A stretch of DNA of 5,277 nt, from the NCBI GenBank assembly GCA_030838025.1, contig JAUTXM010000118.1, positions 1-5,277 of the forward strand. The letters are read 5' to 3'. The first letter of the stretch is position 1, and each line of letters begins with the position of its first letter. A model generated the notes under the pieces. The model searched no databases. It was not told the DNA's origin and saw only the letters and a list, made by a program, of their open reading frames with translations. Both the position numbers and the translations under genes were made by a program. This DNA is from Acidimicrobiaceae bacterium (GTDB lineage Bacteria > Actinomycetota > Acidimicrobiia > Acidimicrobiales > Palsa-688). Of the stretch, positions 1-4,499 are shown piece after piece.

Positions 1-233
1 TTTGGCAGTTCTCCCGGAATTGCGACGGCAAAACTGACAACATCCGCCAAACTGCCAATCGATCGGTTCCACGTCGGCGATCTGGCCCTTTCGCGGCCTG
101 GCTCGGCGACCGGGTCGAGTCGGGACCGAAGGACGTTCGGAGCGCCGCCCTGGCGGCCCCCCTGCGCTTGTCGACTGCGGCGGCACGAAGGCCGAAACCG
201 CCCCGGAGGAGCCGGGAGTCTGAGCCCCACCAT
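1..233 (-). CDS. Possible leftward ORF, 5' part only, runs off the left edge (doubtful)
   Basis: An ATG at 231-233 opens a minus-strand frame of 77 codons with no stop before the window edge. A weak ribosome-binding-like stretch, GGCGGTGA (250-243), lies 9 nt upstream, and the frame would start 25 bp after the stop of the putative anti-sigma gene, so it could be a third gene of that operon. Against this, the first 55 residues are rich in Arg, Pro and Gly, third-position GC is only about two thirds by my count, and no domain is recognisable. Only the last stretch before the edge (about residues 59-77, containing SLADVVSFAVAIPGELP) looks protein-like. I think it more likely noncoding than coding. 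Confidence 0.2.
   Translation of the reverse strand, partial: MVGLRLPAPPGRFRPSCRRSRQAQGGRQGGAPNVLRSRLDPVAEPGRERARSPTWNRSIGSLADVVSFAVAIPGELP
2..58. repeat. Cluster of AACTGCCAA-type repeats, inverted and direct
   Basis: TTGGCAGTT at 2-10 is the exact reverse complement of AACTGCCAA at 50-58, giving a 9-bp inverted repeat with 39 bp between the arms. A third, degenerate copy (AACTGACAA) lies at 32-40, in the same orientation as 50-58. Read on the minus strand, 58-41 and 40-23 form two adjacent 18-nt units that match at 13 of 18 positions. This is visible directly in the sequence. Its role is unknown: an operator, the end of a small mobile element, or chance are all possible, and the window edge hides the outer context. 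Confidence 0.5.
202..216 (-). terminator. Weak candidate terminator hairpin for the sigma operon
   Basis: CCCGG and CCGGG pair around a 5-nt loop about 43 nt after the stop codon of the putative anti-sigma gene. The stem is only 5 bp and no run of U follows in the leftward transcript, so it fits an actinobacterial non-canonical terminator at best. It could equally be a chance hairpin in GC-rich DNA. Confidence 0.25.
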
Positions 234-258
234 TGTTTTCGTTCACCGCCGGTCGTGG

Positions 259-1065
259 TCATCGGATTCCCGTGTCGCATGACACCGCGACCGTCTCGGT
301 GCGGCCTTGGGTCACGGTGACGCCCGAGGGACTGGCCGTGCAGCCCCGCCCGATGGCCGCCGAAGTGGCAAACGTGTGCGCCACGACGGTGTAGCTCCCA
401 GGGGCGACCGAGATGGCGAAGGTGCCGTCGGACCCCGCGTTACCCGCCGCCGCCACGGTCCCGTCGCCGCGGACCAGCTGGATGTGAGCCGGCCCGGGCC
501 GGGGCGCACAGCCGGGCACGGGCGGAAACTGCTCGACCGGGCACGTCGGGCTGAAGAGCACGGTTCCTCGGACCCCCGACGACGTGGCCGGCGCCGGCGA
601 CGTCGAGGGAATGGTGCTGGTGGCCGTCGTCGACGGGACAACGGTCGGCGCAACGGCGGTCGACGGCACGGTTGACCCCCTCGGGGCCGTCGTCGTGCGC
701 GTCGTACCCTGCCCGCCTGTGGTCGACGGCACGACCGCAACCGGCGTCGAGCCACCGGGTGTCACTCCGACGACGGGCGAGCCGTCAACCGAGGCCGGCG
801 TCGTCGGGGCAGAGCGATCCGCGCCACCGGCCGCGACCTGGCGTGACGAGGAGCCGCCCGACCGAGCCGTGGCGAACGCGACGGTGCCGGCGGCCAGGAA
901 CAGAACCACGGCCGCCACGCCCGACATCACCTGGCGCTGCCGCCGGCGGACCCGCCCGGCCAACTGGACCCGGGTGGCGCTCATCGCCTCGACGGGCGGC
1001 GCCGGAAACCGCCGCGCTGCGGAGTGCATGGCCCGGCGCAACCGGTCTTCCATGGGATCAGTCAT
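259..1065 (-). CDS. Single-pass membrane protein, putative anti-sigma factor with carboxypeptidase-regulatory-like domain
   Basis: This 268-residue protein probably holds the adjacent ECF sigma factor at the membrane. Residues 1-45 are cytoplasmic, basic and partly helical (LRRAMHSAARRFP, then an Arg-rich run RVRRRQRQ at 38-45). Residues 46-67 are one membrane helix. Residues 68-163 form an extracellular Thr/Ser/Pro/Val-rich linker with four (V/I)PST repeats, and about 164-268 form a compact beta domain. That domain begins GVRGTVLF and contains GSDGTFAISVAPGSYTVVA, the signature of carboxypeptidase-regulatory-like folds. Four cysteines (175, 186, 242, 263) could make two disulphides. There is no HxxxCxxC zinc motif, so it is not a classical ZAS anti-sigma factor. 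The start is the ATG at 1065, which overlaps the sigma stop as ATGA and has AGGTGG 5 nt upstream. The anti-sigma role is inferred from position and layout. A membrane protein merely controlled by this sigma factor is the alternative. Confidence 0.72.
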   Translation of the reverse strand: MTDPMEDRLRRAMHSAARRFPAPPVEAMSATRVQLAGRVRRRQRQVMSGVAAVVLFLAAGTVAFATARSGGSSSRQVAAGGADRSAPTTPASVDGSPVVGVTPGGSTPVAVVPSTTGGQGTTRTTTAPRGSTVPSTAVAPTVVPSTTATSTIPSTSPAPATSSGVRGTVLFSPTCPVEQFPPVPGCAPRPGPAHIQLVRGDGTVAAAGNAGSDGTFAISVAPGSYTVVAHTFATSAAIGRGCTASPSGVTVTQGRTETVAVSCDTGIR

Positions 1066-1712
1066 GGCGCCCACCTTTCGTCCGTCGTCTCCGGCGCCAC
1101 CGGTGGCACCGGCACTCGTTGCGGCGCTGGCCCCGGGGCCGGGGCCGGCACCGGGGCCGGAGCCGATTCGTCGTCGTCGCCGAGGGCGACCGCCAGCGCC
1201 AGTTTGGCCTTCGCCACCTGCGACTTGACCGTCCCGGCCGAGCAGCCCATCAGCACCGCCACCTCCGCCTCGGGCAGATCCAGGTAGTAACGCAGGACGA
1301 TCGACATCCGCTGCCGCGGCGGCAGGTTGCGCACCGCCTCGAGGACCACGACCACCGTGTCCTGGTCGTCGCCGCCCCGTGATGGCAGGCCCTCCAAACG
1401 TCCCTCCCGGAGCGCCACCATGGCGTTGCCCCGGTGCTCGGCATCGCGGTGACGGAACCGGGACCGGCACAGATTGACGACGCTGCGCCGGACATAACGC
1501 TCCGCCTTGTCCGGGTCGCGGAGGCGCCACCAACCGGAAAATGTCCGGAGGAAGGCCTCCTGCACCACGTCCTCGGCCTGGGCGGCGTCGCCCAACAGCA
1601 GGCAGGCCAGGCGGCACAATGCCAGATAGTGACGGTCGAACAGGTCGGCGACCCGATCCTCCACCGTGGCGTCGTCCCGGGTCACGGGTAGAAGTCTGGC
1701 GTCGACGACCAC
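1062..1712 (-). CDS. ECF RNA polymerase sigma factor, SigE-family type
   Basis: This extracytoplasmic-function sigma factor would direct RNA polymerase to a small regulon, including probably its own promoter. With the GTG at 1712 it has 216 residues. Sigma region 2 spans about 21-88, with the core-binding motif AEDVVQEAFLRTF at 46-58 and the WWRLRDPDKAERYVRRSVVN stretch at 61-80. Sigma region 4 spans about 124-176 and contains the LPPRQRMSIVLRYYLDLPEA block and a helix-turn-helix around 147-170 (EVAVLMGCSAGTVKSQVAKAK). A 40-residue Pro/Ala/Val-rich tail (about 179-216) follows region 4 and is not part of the core fold. The start is uncertain: no Shine-Dalgarno precedes GTG 1712, and GTG codons at 1685 (residue 10) and 1664 (residue 17) are alternatives that leave region 2 intact. 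Its stop overlaps the next gene's ATG. Family assignment is firm; the subgroup is a guess. Confidence 0.9.
   Translation of the reverse strand: MVVDARLLPVTRDDATVEDRVADLFDRHYLALCRLACLLLGDAAQAEDVVQEAFLRTFSGWWRLRDPDKAERYVRRSVVNLCRSRFRHRDAEHRGNAMVALREGRLEGLPSRGGDDQDTVVVVLEAVRNLPPRQRMSIVLRYYLDLPEAEVAVLMGCSAGTVKSQVAKAKLALAVALGDDDESAPAPVPAPAPGPAPQRVPVPPVAPETTDERWAP
1071..1076 (-). promoter_or_regulatory. Ribosome binding site fixing the anti-sigma start
   Basis: AGGTGG, read on the minus strand, lies inside the 3' end of the sigma gene and 5 nt before the ATG at 1065. It selects this start over other ATGs in the frame (1053, 1030) and, with the ATGA stop-start overlap, indicates coupled translation of the two genes. 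Confidence 0.75.
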
Positions 1713-1731
1713 ATCTGTACTGACGCACCAC

Positions 1732-1757
1732 GACGCCAGAAGGTTGTCCCGGGTTCC
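1732..1757 (-). promoter_or_regulatory. Candidate ECF-type promoter of the sigma operon
   Basis: On the minus strand GGAACC (1757-1752) is followed after 16 nt by CGTC (1735-1732). This matches the well-known GGAAC -35 and CGTC/CGTT -10 shape used by many ECF sigma factors. Transcription would start near 1725, about a dozen bases before the GTG at 1712 or about 40 before the GTG at 1685. The position suggests autoregulation by the product of the gene it drives, which is typical of this family but not shown here. Confidence 0.5.
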
Positions 1758-1795
1758 GCACCGCGGGCATGACCGATGCCGTCACACCCTCCCTC

Positions 1796-1801
1796 TACGC
1801 T
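1796..1801 (+). promoter_or_regulatory. Candidate -10 element for the nuclease operon (possibly leaderless)
   Basis: TACGCT fits the actinobacterial TAnnnT -10 pattern and ends 8 nt before the ATG at 1810. No Shine-Dalgarno precedes that ATG; the bases before it are pyrimidine-rich (ACCCTCCCTCTACGC). Together these suggest a leaderless or near-leaderless transcript, a common arrangement in Actinobacteria. No good -35 is visible at the usual distance. Confidence 0.35.
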
Positions 1802-1809
1802 GCCGCCAC

Positions 1810-2793
1810 ATGCTCACGCCGACCCAGCAGCGAGTCTGGGATGACCTGCTCGACCCGGGCGGCAGCCGGCCGTCGGTCGATCCAGGCCTGGCGGGGCGGT
1901 TGCGCCAGGCGCTGGAGACCGAGACGAGTGACTCGTTGGAGCGGGTTCATGCTCCTGGCACCACCGGCGGCCCCAGTTGGATTCCCGGCCGGGATCCCGC
2001 CGTCGTGCTGGTGAGCAAGCACCTTCTCGGGCAGGTGCATCAGTGCGAACGCCAGATGCTCGCCAGTGAGCGCGTGGGGTTCGAATGGACCGCCACCATC
2101 GTGCAGGGCATGCTCGCCCACAAGGCCATCGAGTTGAAATGCGGCTCCATGTCGAGCGGCCGGGCGCCGTTTGCACCCGGCCAACTCGTCCAGCTGGCCG
2201 GTCAGCGGCTGATCGACGACGAGCATGGTCCGGCGGCGTGGTTGCGCAGCGCCTCGGCGGGCGAGTTGGCGGAGGCCTACGCCGCGGCCGCCGACGCCGT
2301 CACCAAGTTCGAAGACAGCTTCCCGCCCATCGACGCCCGCTGGCGGCCCCGGGTCGAATCCCGCCTCAAGGTGCACCTCGCCGGGGGGCGCGTCGAACTC
2401 TCCGGCAAGGTCGACCTGGCCTTGGGCCAGGCGTCGGGCCACGAAGCCCGCACCCTGATCATCGACCTGAAGACCGGCCGGCCGGCGCTCGGACACCCCG
2501 CCGACCTGCGCTGGTACGCGTTGCTGGAGACCCTTCGAGTCGGCGTGCCGCCGTACCGGCTGGCCAGCTTCTACCTCGACAGCGGCGAGTGGCGCCACGA
2601 GGATGTCGACGAGAACCTGTTGTGGTCGACCATTCGCCGGGTCACCGACGGCATCGCCCGCTTGCTCGAACTGCGGGTGGCACACCGGTCACCGACCGAA
2701 TCGCCCGGGCCCGCGTGCCGGTGGTGCATCGATCGGCCGCTCTGCCCCAGCGCTTCTACCGACCTATCGAGCCCCGCGGCTTCGGAACAATAG
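1810..2793 (+). CDS. Stand-alone PD-(D/E)XK (RecB/Cas4/AddB-like) nuclease with Fe-S cysteines
   Basis: This 327-residue protein is a cytoplasmic DNA nuclease of the PD-(D/E)XK superfamily. The order of motifs fits the RecB-like branch: SKHLLGQVHQCERQML at 69-84 (the usual Ser/Cys entry motif, Cys79); QGMLAHKAIEL at 99-109 with the metal-binding-type His104; ELSGKVDLAL at 196-205 with Asp202; LIIDLKTG at 216-223 with catalytic Asp219 and Lys221; then LRWYALLE with Tyr236. Near the C-terminus CRWCIDRPLC (303-312) gives C-x2-C-x5-C. With Cys79 this makes the four-cysteine 4Fe-4S pattern of Cas4 and AddB. All key residues are present, so it should be active. Residues 1-60 match nothing I recognise. 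The start is the first ATG clear of the divergent sigma region; it lacks a Shine-Dalgarno. No helicase or cas gene is in the window. It leads a likely four-gene operon, 13 bp ahead of the next gene. The exact biological role is unknown. Confidence 0.85.
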   Translation: MLTPTQQRVWDDLLDPGGSRPSVDPGLAGRLRQALETETSDSLERVHAPGTTGGPSWIPGRDPAVVLVSKHLLGQVHQCERQMLASERVGFEWTATIVQGMLAHKAIELKCGSMSSGRAPFAPGQLVQLAGQRLIDDEHGPAAWLRSASAGELAEAYAAAADAVTKFEDSFPPIDARWRPRVESRLKVHLAGGRVELSGKVDLALGQASGHEARTLIIDLKTGRPALGHPADLRWYALLETLRVGVPPYRLASFYLDSGEWRHEDVDENLLWSTIRRVTDGIARLLELRVAHRSPTESPGPACRWCIDRPLCPSASTDLSSPAASEQ

Positions 2794-2794
2794 C

Positions 2795-2800
2795 GAGGGT
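2795..2800 (+). promoter_or_regulatory. Ribosome binding site choosing the GTG start at 2807
   Basis: GAGGGT sits 6 nt before the GTG at 2807, in the 13-bp gap after the nuclease stop. It supports GTG 2807 over the in-frame GTG at 2828 and over any upstream start inside the nuclease gene, and the resulting protein begins with a proper signal peptide. Confidence 0.7.
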
Positions 2801-2806
2801 CATTCG

Positions 2807-4339
2807 GTGCCATTTACCATACGCGACGTGAAGGCGGCATTTCGGATTGGCGCGGCAATAGCACTTATCGCCTGTTCGATCGTCATGACGTCTGGGTCGG
2901 CGGACGCCGCCCCGGCGGTTTCGATCGCCGCCACCCCCGACAAGGTCACCCTGCCCCCGGGAGGCACCGCCCCGGTTCTCGTGACCATCACGAATGAGGG
3001 CACGTCACCAATCACCGCGCTGGGAGTCACGGCCGACGACTCGACCGACGTGGTCGCGGCGGTGGCCACAGCCGGCGAGAGCGCGCTGGCGCCGGCAACA
3101 TCGACCGTCTGGCGCCTGGACGTTCGCCGTCGAGCCAAGGGCATCCTCCCCGCGCAACTTCCGATACGGGTCCGGTATGCCAGCCCAGCAGGCCAAAGCA
3201 CCGTCGCGACGTCGATCGGCGTTACCAGCGCCACCACCGAATCGCCTGACACCGTCGCCAGGGTGACGGTTCAATCAGGCTTGAAAACACTGGACGATTT
3301 CCACGGCGGCACGGTAACCCTCGTCGTCGCCAACACCTCGGCGCGGCCGATCACCGTTCGCTCGGTCGACGTGATGCACCCGGATCATGTCAACACGAAG
3401 CCCAAAGCGCCCGACGGTTGCGCGCCGAGCACCCCAAAATCCGATGTATGCGTCCTCGATGTCGGCCAGACCGCCACGATTCCCTATGCCGTGACGGCCA
3501 ACAACATCACGCAGAGTGGCAACGACGTCCTCATCTTCCGGGTTCGGGTCGCATCGGGCGACACGATCTCGCCCCGCGGCGACAACCCGTCGGTCGACAT
3601 CGTGGCGGCACACGACATCACGCTGGGACTCTTCGGCGAATCCGAGCTGGCCAAGCTCTTCCAGATTCCGACGATCACGCTCGTTCCGGGCTTCTTGTTG
3701 GTCGCCGCCGTCGCCCTCTTATGGCGACTCGGATTACGTCCGCAAGGAAGGGCGGCAGACAAGTTCCCGGTGTCACTTGGCGACGGCGAGTTCTGGGTCC
3801 TGTCCGTCCTCATCTCGATCTTGTTTCTCGGCGTATTCAGATTGTTGTCCGGACGCAATCCCCTGTCTGAAACCACCGTGCGCGACACCGCGTACCTTTC
3901 AGGCTACGCACTGCTCATCGCCTTCATTGCGTATGGCGCCCCAATGTTGGTGGTGTCGTGGCGGACCCGCCGACGGCGATTGGCACCGGGTATGACTGCG
4001 CTCGAAACCCTGACGCGCTTAGGGCGGCGGGATTCGCCTCGGCGCCCGCCCCGGGTCACCGCCGGCGATCAGGACTATTTCCTGCTCGAGACGACTGGGG
4101 ACGGGGCACTCGTTTCTCACCCCATTGTGTACGAGGCCGCCAACGTGGGCGCCGCGACCACCGAGGCGATCAACCAGGCCCGCAATCGAGAGACGCTGCG
4201 AGACATCGCACGCCTCCTGCGCCGTGAGGAGAAGGCCAACCACCTCGTCGTGCGTTGGGACCCGGTCAATGCGCCGCCGTCACACGTCACCGATACGGCG
4301 CCCGCCCCCGGAGGTGTGGACATTGTTCAACGTGCATAA
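2807..4339 (+). CDS. Secreted-N-terminus membrane protein, extracellular beta domains plus three membrane helices and cytoplasmic tail
   Basis: I do not recognise the family. With the GTG at 2807 the product is 510 residues. Residues 1-34 look like a Sec signal peptide (basic RDVKAAFR, hydrophobic 14-27, ADA before the cut at about 34/35). Residues 36-140 and 148-270 look like two immunoglobulin/CARDB-like beta-sandwich units, with VLVTITNEGTSPI in the first and TLVVANTSARPI in the second; these are the N-E/T-G/S turns seen in such folds. Cys205 and Cys215 may form a disulphide. Hydrophobic helices lie at about 288-310, 329-347 and 363-385, each flanked by arginines in a way that puts the C-terminus inside (RTRRRR at 386-391). 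The tail (386-510) is charged and helical near 453-478. The layout suits a receptor or anchor. It follows the nuclease by 13 bp and overlaps the next small ORF by 17 bp. Function is unknown. Confidence 0.8.
   Translation: MPFTIRDVKAAFRIGAAIALIACSIVMTSGSADAAPAVSIAATPDKVTLPPGGTAPVLVTITNEGTSPITALGVTADDSTDVVAAVATAGESALAPATSTVWRLDVRRRAKGILPAQLPIRVRYASPAGQSTVATSIGVTSATTESPDTVARVTVQSGLKTLDDFHGGTVTLVVANTSARPITVRSVDVMHPDHVNTKPKAPDGCAPSTPKSDVCVLDVGQTATIPYAVTANNITQSGNDVLIFRVRVASGDTISPRGDNPSVDIVAAHDITLGLFGESELAKLFQIPTITLVPGFLLVAAVALLWRLGLRPQGRAADKFPVSLGDGEFWVLSVLISILFLGVFRLLSGRNPLSETTVRDTAYLSGYALLIAFIAYGAPMLVVSWRTRRRRLAPGMTALETLTRLGRRDSPRRPPRVTAGDQDYFLLETTGDGALVSHPIVYEAANVGAATTEAINQARNRETLRDIARLLRREEKANHLVVRWDPVNAPPSHVTDTAPAPGGVDIVQRA
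4310..4316 (+). promoter_or_regulatory. Strong ribosome binding site for the small ORF at 4323
   Basis: GGAGGTG lies within the last codons of the membrane-protein gene. It is 6 nt before a TTG (4323) and 15 nt before a GTG (4332), both in the frame of the small ORF. It is among the best Shine-Dalgarno matches in the right-hand operon, and no other start codon lies at a suitable distance from it. Confidence 0.55.
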
Positions 4340-4499
4340 CGACGACAAAGGCCCGAAAGTAAATGACACGCCCCTTGGGCGTGTCACCCAGGTCACCGAG
4401 GGGCGACCCGGAACTGTCGGTTCGCGTCCCTACTGGGCCCCGACGGGCACCTACGCTACCACGGAGCCCGTAGGCGGTCAACGAGGTCGGCATCGGTAA
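4323..4499 (+). CDS. Small ORF, 58 residues, coupled on both sides; unknown function
   Basis: The interval between the membrane-protein gene and the last gene is not empty. A frame starting at TTG 4323 (or GTG 4332) codes for a basic, Gly/Thr/Pro-rich 58-residue peptide beginning MFNVHNDDKGPKVND and ending GGQRGRHR. It has the GGAGGTG site upstream, overlaps the preceding gene by 17 bp, and its stop TAA (4497-4499) shares one base with the next ATG (TAATG). Such overlaps are the usual mark of translational coupling. No membrane segment, cysteine or known motif is present. Third-position GC is about two thirds, lower than a strongly biased gene, so coding status rests mainly on the start and stop context. 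It may be a small partner protein, or a leader whose translation opens the next gene's start. Confidence 0.5.
   Translation: MFNVHNDDKGPKVNDTPLGRVTQVTEGRPGTVGSRPYWAPTGTYATTEPVGGQRGRHR
4364..4386 (+). repeat. Perfect 10-bp inverted repeat with 3-nt loop
   Basis: TGACACGCCC (4364-4373) and GGGCGTGTCA (4377-4386) pair perfectly around CTT. No U-run follows, so it is not a canonical intrinsic terminator. It falls inside the small ORF (codons 14-22), in the transcript just ahead of the last gene. It may tune expression between the genes, act as a partial terminator, or be a protein-binding palindrome. Confidence 0.6.

Larger units (their letters stand above)
1..258. other. Left-edge region without a convincing gene
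   Basis: No reading frame here has a recognisable product. The first 60 bases carry a cluster of AACTGCCAA-like repeats. A near-perfect palindrome (GCCGCC-CT-GGCGGC, 144-157) and a 5-bp GC hairpin (CCCGG-AGGAG-CCGGG, 202-216) follow. On the minus strand one frame is open from an ATG at 233 to the window edge. Its Arg/Pro/Gly-rich composition for the first 55 residues looks like translated noncoding GC-rich DNA. On the plus strand a frame is open from 38 to a TGA at 221-223 but has no ATG or GTG start. The region is best read as the 3' flank of the leftward sigma operon. Confidence 0.55.
1713..1809. promoter_or_regulatory. Divergent intergenic region between the two operons
   Basis: These 97 bp separate the leftward sigma gene from the rightward nuclease gene. 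They contain the GGAACC-N16-CGTC motif on the minus strand and TACGCT on the plus strand, plus a small CCGC-ACC-GCGG hairpin at 1756-1766 that touches the -35. Both operons must be started from here. No plus-strand GGAAC motif is present, so nothing here suggests that the nuclease operon belongs to the sigma factor's regulon. Confidence 0.6.

Noticed and set aside
629..732. Three GTCGACGG(G/C)AC repeats as regulatory sites
   Set aside because: They encode the (V/I)PST repeats of the anti-sigma protein's Thr/Ser/Pro linker and are explained by coding.
584..1382. Several plus-strand frames opposite the sigma operon
   Set aside because: They are Arg/Pro/Thr-rich shadows of the minus-strand genes, with no ribosome binding site or domain.
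259..1785. One 508-codon leftward frame covering both the anti-sigma and sigma genes
   Set aside because: Its N-terminal half is the wrong frame of the sigma gene and is Arg/Gly/Pro-rich nonsense. The SD and ATGA junction at 1065 show where the real gene starts.
1795..2685. 296-codon minus-strand frame antisense to the nuclease gene
   Set aside because: It mirrors the codon bias of the nuclease gene, which has complete catalytic motifs; the antisense protein has none.
2867..2875. Lipobox-like LIAC (residues 20-23) in the membrane protein's signal peptide
   Set aside because: The cysteine lies inside the hydrophobic core, with SIVM continuing after it, and a good AxA signal peptidase I site follows at 32-34. 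A lipoprotein seems less likely.
4410..4428. GGAACT followed by CGTC before the last gene, as an ECF promoter
   Set aside because: The spacer is only 9 nt, far short of the 16-17 needed, and the site lies within the small ORF.
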